64,000 nucleotides of DNA from Mastigamoeba balamuthi (taxonomy: Eukaryota; Evosea; Mastigamoebida; Mastigamoebidae). The first letter of the stretch is position 1; every line of letters begins with the position of its first letter. The stretch covers positions 62,001 to 126,000 of the forward strand of contig CACRSC010000045.1 in NCBI GenBank assembly GCA_902651635.1, read 5' to 3'. Positions 1 to 10,880 of the stretch are shown piece by piece. The notes under the pieces are model-generated. The model saw only the letters and a list, made by a program, of their open reading frames with translations. It had not been told where the DNA came from and did not search any database. The position numbers and the translations under genes are program-made.

Positions 1-510
1 CCTGACGCCGACGCGGAGGGTCGTGCGAGAGGCTGTGCTGAGGGAGCGCATGGAGCAGGGCACGCGCGAAGTGCACTACGTGCTGTGCACGGATGTCCTG
101 CTGCGCGCGCTGCTCGTGGACGGCATGGACGAGCTGGTCCTGATGAGCGTCTGCCCGCTGTGCAAAGTGGCCCCCGCCAGTAAGCCGCTGACCCGTGACG
201 CTCCTCCTGGGAGCTCGTGCGGCATCGATAACCGGCAACTGCGACTGCAGGGCCGCTGAACGAGGAATTCGGGAACAACTTGATACTCGTGATGGACGAG
301 GCGGACAACGGCGACGGCGCGATCTTCGACATCAAGGGCCTCGTCGTGACCTTTGGCTCGCGGGAGCAGCGCGACTCGTGGTTCAGAGAGCTCGTCGAGG
401 GCGCCGCGCAGTGCGTCCGACCACCGAGCCCGCAGGTCTCGGCCGTCGACAAGGAGATCGACGAGATGTTCCTCTGCGACCAGCAGGCGCAGACAGAGAG
501 GCCGCACAGC
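1..510 (+). repeat. Near-identical partial copy of RhoGEF 3' exons, ending at an assembly gap
   Basis: This stretch matches 6638-7146 almost base for base. I see only about three single-base differences over 510 bases, and the intron between the last two exons is included. It covers the end of the penultimate exon and the last exon (PH-domain part) of the DH-PH gene. It stops at the N at position 511, so it has no start, no stop and no upstream exons here. A second allele or a collapsed, misplaced contig end explains this better than a real second gene. A very recent tandem duplication is the alternative. Confidence 0.85.
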
Positions 511-511
511 N
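511..511. other. Assembly gap (single N)
   Basis: A single N separates the duplicated RhoGEF fragment from unrelated sequence. The reading frame of the fragment does not continue past it. The gap length is therefore probably unknown and bases 1-510 may not truly adjoin 512 onward. Confidence 0.8.
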
Positions 512-1843
512 ACCCACAGCGAAGACGACCCACACCATCGCCGCTGAGGAAAATCAGCCTGATCGAGCGATATCCGCACGTCATCGCTGCCTTTTTCACG
601 TGGCCACGGGGGTGAAGAAAATCTGGACAGTCGCATTGCTACCTTTTGTAACTGCCTGCTCCTTGATGGTGCTCGAAGGGCGCAGTCTCTGGGGAGACAA
701 CGGTGCCTCAGATCGCCCATTTCCTTTTCGTGTTGCCAACCCCAACCCCGCTAGACCGCCTTGAAAGATCTGCATGTACAAGCCCTGTTCTCACAGCAGC
801 TGAGCAGAGCCATCGGAAATCCAATTGTCAAGCCATTTAAGGTTTGCTTTCTGTTTGATTCAACCTCTGTTCCATGCACAATCAACCGGCACAGTGTGAA
901 CAGCAAAGCGGCGAGTGCGATTACGAGGCCACCGGGCACAGTGGTGCAGCCACCGCAATTGTGGCTGGGGGCCGTGTGCGCATTGGGCACCTGCCGGGAG
1001 GTGTGCACATAGGATACCAAACCATCTGGAAAAGGGTATCGAAGACACCATAAGAAGTGCAGAAGCACGAAGGAAGACCGTCAACGCCCCGCCACTAATT
1101 TGCTTTGAATTTGCCCTCAAATTCGCCGCCACATTTGCCACCTCTTCAGTTTTGAAACAACACAACTGGAGGCTCAGCCATGCGCGCACTATAGGGGGTA
1201 CACAAAACGTCCAATCAAATTTGCTATCAAATTTGATGGCTAATTTGACCCCCAAAGTGTAGTGGCGCGTTGGTAAATGAACTTTTTGGGTGAGACAAGC
1301 TTTTCTTTCGGGGATCTCGCCGACTCCTCTTTATTATAACAACGCCAAGGTGAAAGGAAATAGGTAGTCAATACGGTATCCAACACAAACAGGGAAGAAC
1401 CTCTAACTATCTTGCCGAAACCTCTTCAGGAAAATTGCGATCGAGATTACGGGGCAAGGGCACCGCACACCGAGGCTCAGAGAACAGAAACAGTGATCCC
1501 AGCAATGCACTAGGAGGCGTCTTTTATCTTCGTGAGCCACAGCCAAATTTTCGGAGGAGTCTGTCTTTGTGGGAGGAACAGGTTTACCATCAGGGCAGGA
1601 AATGCCCGAGGAAATACAATTCCCGAACTCGCACACTATCACATAACCGACACGATTAACGGTTATCCCCCGATTGTTTGCCCTGTATATTGTCATTATT
1701 GTAGTTTCCGGGGCACTGCAACAAGCTTCTCAGAAATGAACAAGACCTGGTCCTTTCCACGTTGCCCACTGCAATGTGAATACACTCTCCCACACTGATG
1801 CCTGCTTATCTCACTCTGTTCAGATCTGCTGCTGGTTGTCGCC
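512..1843. other. Intergenic region upstream of surface-protein gene A
   Basis: I see no convincing gene here. Bases about 1085-1270 are AT-richer and recur, diverged, at about 11385-11545. Bases about 1785-1850, just before the gene A start, recur at about 11210-11270. The shared pieces look like 5' flanking sequence copied within the gene array. Confidence 0.6.
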
Positions 1844-4629
1844 ATGGCTACTGTGGCAAGATCCACCGCAGAACAGCAGGCCAGGGCACTCTGCGACCTG
1901 TCAAATTCCCTTAGCTTCAACGGGCATCAAAATCCAACGTTGTGGAGCTACCCATGCGAGATGAAGTCGCCTTGCGAGAGGGAGGTCCTCTTCACGAAAT
2001 GCGTCAATGGAAAGCTCACCCATCTGTACTCTCTTTCACTCAGAGCAAATTATTCTCACAAATAATCAGAGAAATCCGATTGGACTTTACGATGGGAACC
2101 ATCCCACTATCCATCGGGGATCTGACAGATCTGGAATTTTTGTACACAGAATTGTTTTGCAAATCTCACTCTTTTTCTCCAGCAATGTATCCGGCACTCA
2201 GATCAGTGGAACCATCCCTTCTTCGATCGGAAATTTCGCAAACCTTAAATTGCTGTGAGAGTTTGGGTCTCATTGAGAATCGCGTTCTAACAGCTGGACA
2301 CTTCATAGTTCGCTGAGGAAAAACCGGTTTGAAGGGAAAATTCCAGACTCTATCTCCAACCTGAAGAAACTTGAGAGAATGCATGTATTGACATGTTATC
2401 CATTATTTTTCTCAATTCAGCTCTCTCAGAGACCTTGGGGGAAACCTCCTAGATGGTCCTATTCCGACGATGATGGAGCACTTCGACGCGCTAACATCAT
2501 TGTAAATTCCCTCTCGTTTGTAGAAACTCGTAACACTCAAATCCGCTGTCAGCGATGCTAGTGACAACAAGCTCAGTGGAACAATTCCCCCTTCATTCAG
2601 CCACATGGCGTCTCTGACATCAGTGTGAGTTTGAAAATCTAGCAATGAGAAACTCACCTGAACGATTTCTCACAGAAGCCTGGCCAACAACCGCCTCATC
2701 GGTCAGGTGTCCAATGCGTTTTGCAGTCTAAGCAGAGTCGATGTGTGTGGCGGTAACAGCGGCCTGTGCAAGCCCTCCTGCTCGGGTCTCACAACGCAGT
2801 TTGATTTGTGCCAGGGCAAGTGCTGCCCGCTCTCTCAGCCTGATTACTCCTCCGGATGGGGATCGTGTTCCAGCAGTACTGCAGGCGGCATCTCGTGTTC
2901 GGTTGGCTGCAACGAAGGGTTTTCTCCAGTCCCAGGAACGTGCCGCGATGGTTCATTGGAGACTTCTCCCGTCTGCAAGCCTAACTCCTGTCCGCCTGTT
3001 AATGGCCAGAACATCATATCCAGTGGTACATGCTCCAAGCCAACTGAGAGCGGAAACAGGTGCTCGTTCGAGTGCCGGAGTAATTCGGAGGCCGTCCCTG
3101 GGTTATGCGAAGCTGGCAAGTGGGTGACTGCACCTGAGTGTCGCCTCAAGCCCGAGATCTGTTACATGGTGCCATGGAGCTTTCCGCAATGGGCCACTGG
3201 ATATGGCACGTGTGTACCGCCCGTTCGGAGTGGCACCACGTGCAACCTGGTCTGCATGGAAGGGTTCACGCCAGATCGGGTCTCATGCACAGACGGAGTG
3301 TGGTCGCCCACCTTTCCTTCCTGCTCACCCTCCCCGTGCTCCAGCAACATGCTTATTCCTGTCGGCGGGTCGTTGGGCACGTGCACAAACGGAGCGAAGA
3401 ATGGCAGCAGCTGCTCGTTCGTGTGCAACGAGGGGTACACGTCTGTGCCAGGCTGGTGTGCTTATGGCAATTGAACAACGCTGCCCCGTTGTTCTCCCAA
3501 CCCCTGCGTGCTGACATCGCTGCCCGTAATTGCATCTGGTCGGGGCACGTGCAACACATCCACTCCCAGTGGAGACAGCTGCCAAGTGTCCTGCCCAGAG
3601 ACTCACATTGCTCACCGTGGTGTGTGTCACACTGGTTCCTGGAGGCCTGCTCCATCGTGCTCTCCACTCCTGTGCAATCTGACGCTGCCGATTGGAGCCA
3701 CGGGATGGGGCACATGCACAAACAGCAGTTTAAGCGGATCAAGGTGCTCCTTCTCGTGTCCCGCCAACCATACGGCGACTGCGGGATTGTGTCTAAAAAC
3801 GACGTGGACACCGGTACCCGCCTGCACGCCAGACGGATGCACACTGGCTCTGCCGCCAATGGCAAGTGGCTGGGGCACATGCTCGCCGAACGTGACGAGT
3901 GGAACCAGCTGCTCTCTGGAGTGCCTGTCTGGCCATTCACAAACAATCGGAACGTGCACTACTGGATTGTGGTCGACACTACCCTCGTGCAGATTGGCCC
4001 CTAAGAACTGTGTGCTCGATCTGTCGAAGGAAGCGGGTGGATGGGGCACATGTTCCCCGAGCGTCAGAAGTGGCACAAACTGCTCTTTTTATTGTTCTCC
4101 TGGCCACCAGTCCCGCATTGGTGTGTGCACTTCTGCTGGAACGTGGTCTCCGTCTCCGTCATGCTCCACAAAGGAAAGCAGCGGCAGTTCAGCCAGTGAT
4201 GGTATCTTGAACCGTTCTGGTGGCTGTGTACTGCAGCTGCCGTCCACAGCGTCTGGGTGGGGCACGTGCACAGCCAACGTGACCAGCGGTGCGTCATGTG
4301 CTTTGGATTTCATGCTGGGGCACTCGTCTGTGTCTGGCACGTGTGAGTCAGGAGTGTGGACCACCATTCCGTCATGCACAGGTGCAAACGAGTGGTGCTC
4401 GCTGGCGCTGCCGGGTGCGGCGTCTGGCTGGGGCACGTGCTCGAGCAGTGTTGCAAACAGCACCAACTGTTCGTTCGTGTGCTCTCCGGGGCATGCCCCA
4501 GTTACAGGATCGTGCGTCCAGCGCAGATGGGCAACAACTCCTGTCTGTGCAGTTGTCTCTGCGGGCACTCGTCTTCGGTTGTGGTCTACTGTTACTACCA
4601 CCGTTATCACGGCGCTCTCGTGCATGTGA
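1844..4629 (+). pseudogene. Surface-protein gene A: LRR plus about ten sushi-like modules, with one in-frame nonsense codon
   Basis: This is a predicted cell-surface protein. After a cap motif (ALCDLSNSL, then paired cysteines) come five or six 24-residue LRRs of the type SGTIPSSIGNFANLKLL, each on its own exon (exons near 2068, 2183, 2308, 2422, 2567 and 2677). One long exon then carries about ten modules with the pattern C-x-GWGTC-x-SGxxC-x3-C-x-G-x-C-x-W-x-P-x-C. The tail is hydrophobic and could be a GPI-anchor signal. At 3472-3474 a TGA sits where every other module has TGG (Trp), and the same frame stays open to 4629. The LRR exon ending near 2380 appears to use a GC donor. The upstream frame is hydrophobic (DLLLVVA) without an ATG, so a 5' exon may be missing. 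It is either a recent pseudogene, a null allele or a base error. Confidence 0.75.
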
Positions 4630-4963
4630 GCACTGAAGCAGCGCCTCTGAGACTTGATGAATACAAAATGTTGCTGTGGTCTCTTCCGACTCTGTTTCCC
4701 CATCCCGCGCGTCTGCTGGGGGCAAATACTCATTCGCAAGGCTGAAGCTACGAGAGCACAGAGTGGCACCCGCTGCAGCTCCTCGATGCCCTTTGCAGCT
4801 CTCTTCGTACGATCCTGTTGTGCACGATACCTGGATTGAAACCTTGTCGCTGAGTGCGTTGACTCAATGAGGGTGCACCAGATTCTCGCGGGATATCTGG
4901 TCGGCGGATTTTCCCGACCTTGCAAGAAGAAGATTGTCTTTCCGAATCTCAGCGTTTGCGCTC
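4630..4963. other. Intergenic, gene A to RhoGEF
   Basis: About 330 bases without a recognisable gene. It presumably holds the gene A 3' end and the RhoGEF promoter. No motif stands out. Confidence 0.5.
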
Positions 4964-7163
4964 ATGATCACCGGCTCCGCATCTGGCGACGGCGGCGGCC
5001 GCGCGCAGGCCTACGACTCTCACGACATGCGACCCACGTCGCTCCTGGGGCCCCGTCCGTGCCGCTTCTGCAGGTAGGCGCCCCCCCCCCCCGTCCCCGC
5101 CACGCACGCAGCAGCACAACGACCGCACAAACTGCGCACACGCTCCCCTTCTGCCTGCGCCCCCCAAGCCAGTTCCTCTGGGGCATCCAGCTCGACGGCG
5201 CGCAGTGCACTCGTGAGCAACCCTCCGACCCCGTCGCCCTGACCACGGGGCCCTCAGTCTGACGCTGCCGTGCCCTCTGCTGCTCTGCTGCTCTGCTCTG
5301 TTGCTCTGCTCTGCTGCTCTGCCCTCCTGCGTTGCTGTGGCCACTCTGAGGCTGCGGGCTCGTCGTGCTGCACAGGTGCGCTGCTGTGCCGCCCTGCGAG
5401 CGCCCCGCTGGGCACGCTACCGAGTCAGGGGCGCCTGCCACTGCCGCTGCTTCCGCGACGCCTCCGCTGGTGATCGAGCGGAGGAGGGATTCTGTGGGGC
5501 AGCCACAGCAGGCTGCAGACGCCGTGCCCGCAGAGGCGCCGGCAGCGACGGCGACGACGACGGGGAGGCAAGCGAGCAGGAGCATGACGAGGGAGCAGCT
5601 GAGACAGATGGCGCTCGACGAGCTCACCACCACGGAGTCGGCATACGTGGACGCCCTCTGCACCATTTCGGAGGCGCGGCCACACGAGACTCTCCCCTGC
5701 CCTCTTTTTCTCTTCGTTTGCTGTCCTTTGCGCTCATCTTTCGCTCACGTACTATTCGTGCTCATTTGCTATCCCCAAGTGTCGTTCACATGCAATCGCT
5801 CCCTCGTTTCCTGTTATCCCATTGTGCACCCCGAACATGGGGTTCTGACTTTCTCGGCAGCTCTTCGACAAGCCTCTGAGGGACTCGGGCATCGTGTCGA
5901 GCCAGGACAGCGCGGTGCTATTCAGTAGCGTTGAGCCAATCAGGAGGCTCAGCTGGGAGCTGCTGCAGTCGCTGCAAGGCAAGGAGAGCGTGGGCAGCTG
6001 CTTTCTGCGGCTCGCAGAGTATCTCAAGATGTACTCTGTCTACTGCGCAAACTTCGAGGCGCAGATCGCGACGCTCTCGAGGCTCTCAGACTCGCACCCC
6101 GAGTTTAAGGCCTTTATCGAAGTGCGTACAACGTCTGTGCAGCCCTGCCGCTCTTGTATGATTGCTGAATCGTGGCGCTCTCCGCAGAACGTGTCGCGGA
6201 ACCCCAAGTGCCGCCAGTTGGACCTGGCAGCCTTCCTCATCAAGCCAGTGCAGCGTGAGGCATCCGCATTTACGTGCCCTCTTGTGCTCACTGCATCGGC
6301 GCAGGAGTCCTGAAGTACCCTCTGCTGCTCGCAGTTGGGTTCCTCCTTCAACTGCTCTCTGGCTCCCTCCTGCGTCTCTCAGCCTGAGGCTCTGCAGGAA
6401 ATCATCAAGTACACAGACGACGGCCCCGAGCGGAACGAGCTCGAGAAGGCTCGCGCACGCATCGCGAGCGTCTGCGACGGTATCAACAGCTGGAAGCGCG
6501 ACTTTGACTCGCGCATGCGGCTGGTCGACTTCCAGCGGCACCTCATAACTCGCGTGAGTCCCCCCGACCCCCTTCGATCGCTACTGCCCTCCGCTCACCT
6601 CCGCGCCACGTGCAGAGCGGCAGGCAGGCCTCTATCCTGACGCCGACGCGGAGGGTCGTGCGAGAGGCTGTGCTGAGGGAGCGCCTGGAGCAGGGCACGC
6701 GCGAAGTGCACTACGTGCTGTGCACGGATGTCCTGCTGCGTGCGCTGCTCGTGGACGGCATGGACGAGCTGGTCCTGATGAGCGTCTGCCCACTGTGCAA
6801 AGTGGCCCCCGCCAGTAAGCCGCTGACCCGTGACGCTCCTCCTGGGAGCTCGTGCGGCATCGATAACCGGCAACTGCGACTGCAGGGCCGCTGAACGAGG
6901 AATTCGGGAACAACTTGATACTCGTGATGGACGAGGCGGACAACGGCGACGGCGCGATCTTCGACATCAAGGGCCTCGTCGTGACCTTTGGCTCGCGGGA
7001 GCAGCGCGACTCGTGGTTCAGAGAGCTCGTCGAGGGCGCCGCGCAGTGCGTCCGACCACCGAGCCCGCAGGTCTCGGCCGTCGACAAGGAGATCGACGAG
7101 ATGTTCCTCTGCGACCAGCAGGCGCAGACAGAGAGGCCGCACAGCGACAGCGGCGCGGTGTAG
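4964..7163 (+). CDS. Rho guanine nucleotide exchange factor (DH-PH)
   Basis: Predicted activator of Rho/Rac GTPases in actin signalling. I trace about nine exons: 4964-5073, 5173-5212, 5376-~5677, 5861-6121, 6188-6254, ~6303-6331, ~6379-6553, ~6617-6827 and ~6887-7163. The DH domain begins at ELTTTESAYVDALCTISE, continues with LFDKPLRDSG and has the diagnostic helix KPVQRVLKYPLLLA, which is assembled across two introns. It ends near GINSWKRDFD. The PH-like part follows (REVHYVLCTDVLLRALLV; VVTFGSREQRDSWFRELV). The N-terminus is low-complexity Ala/Ser/Thr. The start at 4964 is the first ATG in frame with a spliceable short exon, which is reasonable but unproven. The intron after CTISE seems to have a GC donor. 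Bases 1-510 duplicate its 3' end and 8540-8790 is a decayed copy of its last exon. Confidence 0.85.
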
Positions 7164-7315
7164 GTCGAGGGAGCATAACGCGTATCGCATTTGTGTCATG
7201 CGCTCAGGCGATGATATTTAGTGCGGGCGATTTCACAAGCAATTTTGTAATCAATTTATAATCGGGCGAAGTCGTTTTTTTTTGTTTGCCCAACTCAGTT
7301 CTGCTGTGCGAATCC
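7164..7315. other. Short intergenic spacer with T-tract
   Basis: About 150 AT-richer bases with a run of T near 7276. This probably holds the RhoGEF 3' end and the next promoter. Confidence 0.4.
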
Positions 7316-8430
7316 ATGTCTGTGATGTCTGTGCCTCGTCCGGTACAACCTGACGCCTCCCCGATGTGTGGCGCTGTCTGAACCTCTGGCGCACCTCCAG
7401 CAGCTTGTGGGTGCGCTGCACGAGCTCGCTGATCTCTTGGGCGTGGACGAGGGCTCAAGGCTGGTCGCGCTGGGAGACACCATCGCCAGCGACAAGCGGC
7501 TCAGCTACCTTGCCCTCCGAGTCGAGCGCACAGCCGAGAACGCCGCCGCTCTTCTGGTACGAGGCACCTCTCGTTGTTCCAAGCGCTGTCGGTGATTGAT
7601 CCCTCGGTGCAGTCGCAGTCCTGTCGCTGGGCCTCCGTTTGGAGCCACTGGGTGAGGCTGACACAATCACCATGGCAGTGACTCTCCTGGCCAACCACAT
7701 ACCCGAGGACGTGCGATTCTTGTGGCACATCGACGACGTGCAGGTGGTCCACGCCGCCAGCGGCGACGTACGAGCTGTGCCCTGACCCCCCCCCCCCCCC
7801 CCCACCCCTCTTCTGCCTTTCCAACACAAAGCTCTGCCTCCTCCCTTCTTAGCAGCCCGCCGGTCTATACTACTTGTGGCATTTTGTCCGCCAGCTGTGC
7901 ACGGTGCATTCTCGTCATTTCTACGTCTTGAGTGGCAGCTCGCGTTTCCTCCAGAAGATAGGAAGGGACCATCTCCCGTTCGACTTGAGGCCTGACTCGT
8001 TACGCCACGCCGATTGCACTCTCTGGATGGTTTGCGCTGACGGCTCACAAGAGTCGGTATCATTTGGTTTTTGCAGTGCGTTGACATCGCGCAATGTGAG
8101 GGTCATCAAGATCCTGCCCCTGTCGAGCAACGCTATCAAGGAGTTCTTCTCTGGGCGCCACGCCGGTCACCTTTGCAAGGATATGGCAGTTGCCGATGTG
8201 TATAGGAGCCTAACCGGTGGTGTGTGCTGAGTTCTCGACGTCCTCTTCCAGGAGCTCTCCAAGCAGCCGTGCACTTATCTTCAAAGGATGCTCCCTCACT
8301 TGCTTTCTGCCAGATTGCAGACAGAACAGCTAGATGCGCAGAGGATGTATCAGATCCTGACAAGCGCGGCAATCAAGGACGCAATCTTTGGCAGGAGTCA
8401 GGAGATAATCACTTGGGTGCGCTTCCTATC
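7316..8430 (+). CDS. Unidentified multi-exon gene
   Basis: I do not recognise this protein. Exon-like pieces share codon style with real genes here and have splice signals. A short first exon (MSVMSVPRP) is followed by a CTGAC-containing intron. The next exon begins QLVGALHELADLLGVDEGSR near 7398. A third piece contains HIPEDVRFLWHIDDVQVVH near 7700-7770. A fourth begins LCTVHSRHFYVLSGSSRFLQ near 7893, with KEFFSGRHAGHLCKDMAVAD downstream. A fifth includes LSKQPCTYLQRMLPHLLSAR near 8250-8416. The intron after 7770 has a run of about 15 C. The intron linking exons two and three is uncertain. The gene may be complete, decaying, or continue into the PH relic downstream. Confidence 0.45.
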
Positions 8431-8539
8431 GTCACGCACGCGAACACGCGAGCCATTCTGATCTGTGTCCCAGGCTCCGTAAGAAGAGTGCACTTCCTCG
8501 GTATCAATGCAGTCACTGAGATCCAATCCTCCAATACCC

Positions 8540-8790
8540 CGCATCTTCGACTACAGGGCAACCGCAGGAACTTGGACTTGATGCTCGCGCTACAAAAACG
8601 GTGATGGTCATTGAGCTTTCCGCGACATTTGGTTCACGAGAGCAGTACTGCCCGCGCTGCCCCGTACTATTGACTATCTCTCTGATGCTGAGCCCGCTGT
8701 TGTTGATCGTTGACAAGGAGATAAACAAGTTGATCCATTCAGAGAGGAACACAGTGAGGGCAGTGCCCCGCAAGATTGCGTTAGCCTTAA
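8540..8790 (+). pseudogene. Decayed copy of the RhoGEF PH exon
   Basis: The frame here has VMVIELSATFGSREQY and then VDKEINKLIHSERNT. These align with VMDEADNG, LVVTFGSREQRDSW and VDKEIDEMFLCDQQAQTER of the RhoGEF last exon (6887-7163). The similarity extends into the end of the preceding intron. The sequence is much diverged and lacks the rest of the domain, so it is best read as a relic of an old tandem duplication. It may instead be the last exon of the unidentified gene just upstream. Confidence 0.6.
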
Positions 8791-8829
8791 TTCATTTGTG
8801 TCAGTTGGGACCGTTGCAAGATCTGTAGC

Positions 8830-9243
8830 GCCGGACCATTGGTGTTGGGATCATTAAATGTCTAGAAGCAGCAAGGAACACATAAATACGTACCAGGGGG
8901 CTGTTTCTGCCCGACCTGTAGCCTCCGAAACTGAGGGCGATTGCAACCGTTGTGCAGTGCTGTGCAGGCCTCGGTCGTTGAAAAGTGATTCCGGAACCAA
9001 AAGAGTCTCTCTTGCAGAAAGCTTAAACACACACGGATCCCTACCACAGATCTCGGTGAGATGCCTCCCATATTTCCCAACTGAGCCGTTAGCAATTCAG
9101 TGCAAGATAATACCGGCACACCTGTCAGGAGATATCTTGTCAGTTTCACATCTGTCAGTCGTGTTTTAACAGCCGAGTGCACAGTGATGAGCCTCTCTAC
9201 TTGCTGTGCGCTTTCTGGATTACCATGATGCCTTATCTCTAAC
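8830..9243. other. Intergenic upstream of surface-protein gene B
   Basis: About 410 bases with no gene I can support. A CTAAC lies directly before the gene B ATG. Confidence 0.4.
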
Positions 9244-10880
9244 ATGGCATTATCCTCGGCAGTCCTTCTCGTTGCGGGCTTCGCAGTGGTCTCCGAGTCC
9301 CTGACCCCCTCCCAACATTGGCAGACCGACGCCCTCTGCAGCTTGTATTCGGCCTTGTCAATGGGAACCATGACTCCACCCCTATGGGAGAACCCGTGTG
9401 CGTGGACTGCGCCGTGCCAGAAGAAGCTCACCGGTGTGCAGTGCTCCAACGGTTTCCTGACCTCAATGTCCGTTCTCGGCTGCACTTTTTAATCTCCGTG
9501 CCTGACATGAGAACTTCAGAAACCTCAAAGACAAGGGACTGTCAGGCTTCATCCCGGAATCCATCGACGGCCTCTATGGACTATTAACTCTGTTTGTCAA
9601 CACCCCATTTGCACCTTTTGGCAACTGGCAAATGACCATTTCATAGAATCCTCGGAAGCAACAATATCTCCGGTGTCATTCCAAACTCGATGGGAAAACT
9701 CACCACGCTAATGATTATGTATGTGACCCCTTTCAACACCGCTACGTCTTATACTATCCAGTGATCTGGCATATAATAATCTGAGCGGAACAATCCCAAG
9801 AACCATGAACAACTATACCGCCCTCAACGCTATGTACCCACAAATCTGAGTTTTGTGCAACTTACTCTTGCCAGTACTATGAGCCACAATAGGTTGAGCG
9901 GAACAATACCCGACAAATGGGGCCTTTTCATTCCTCAAGTCACGTTGGTTTTCCTTCGTTCTTGGTTTTGCATTTACCAACTTATCAGGTCCTTCAGTCA
10001 CAATCTGTTCACTGGAGTAGTTCCTTCAGCACTGTGTTCCCTCTTCCAGGAACCCGATACATGCTGGGGAAACACAGAGCTGTGCCGGCCCAAATGCCAG
10101 CCCGATAAGTCGTATTTCCGAGAATGTCAGAGTGGATGTTGTGAAATCCCTCTGTTGCAAAATGCTGTTGGATGGGGAACATGCACCAGTGGCTGGGTTC
10201 TTGATGGCAGAAATTGCTCGTTCGACTGCGAGAATGGCTACAAGCCTCTCTCTGGAACATGTCACAATGGCTCTTGGATAATCACGCCCGACTGCAGGGA
10301 AATGCCATGTTCGCTCGATGTAGCCCCCAACACGGGGCTGGGCAACTGCTCGGAAATCACTAAAAGTGGCACAATGTGTGCACTTGTATGCCCCACTGGC
10401 TCTGTCGCCATTCCTGGAGCATGCCTCAAAGGATCCTGGATTTCTAAACCTATGTGCTCAACCCGTCCGTGCGAGATGGCTCTACCCAGTCATTCGAGTG
10501 GATGGGGCACATGCTTGAACCTGACAAAGAGTGGCGGGACCTGCAGTGTGCAGTGTAATCTCGGATACACTTCCTTCGCTGGGGCATGTCTGGATGGCTC
10601 GTGGACCACATCTTCTCCGTTTTGCTCACTCAATCCCTGCGTGCTGTCCTCACTTCCTTCTGGTGCCTCAGGATGGGGAACATGTAATAGCTCAGGGGCC
10701 AGTGCATCACACAAGACGAACTGCACTCTTGTATGCCATTCAGGGCAAATTGCGATTGCTGGTACTTGTGATGGATCCAAGTGGATTGAAGAACCTCGGT
10801 GTGCAGATGCCTCAGAAAGCACTTCAATTGCTGCTACTGGGATGTTCGCTTTTGCTCTTGTTGCTCTGCATCTCCTGTAA
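9244..10880 (+). CDS. Surface-protein gene B: LRR plus four sushi-like modules
   Basis: Predicted secreted, membrane-anchored protein. The signal peptide is ALSSAVLLVAGFAVVSES. The cap motif DALCSLYSALSMGTMTPP leads to a conserved NPCAW and a paired-cysteine segment. LRRs follow, one per exon, for example LSGFIPESIDGLYGL, ISGVIPNSMGKLTTL, LSGTIPRTMNNYTAL and LSGTIPDKWGLF. Exons end in CT or AT before GT, which gives phase-2 introns. The last exon (from about 9989) ends the LRRs and carries four six-cysteine modules (GWGTC...SG...C). The C-terminus FAFALVALHLL is a short hydrophobic tail with no cytoplasmic part, which suggests a GPI anchor. It is the shortest family member and has an intact frame. 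The ligand is unknown. Confidence 0.8.

Noticed and set aside
3472-3474. TGA read as Trp or selenocysteine in gene A
   Set aside because: TGA ends other genes here, including family members C and E's neighbours, and no selenocysteine element or second case is seen. A simple nonsense change or error is more likely.
7204-7300. Possible small RNA gene in the T-rich spacer after the RhoGEF
   Set aside because: There is only a T-run and AT-rich sequence, with no conserved boxes or stable hairpin.
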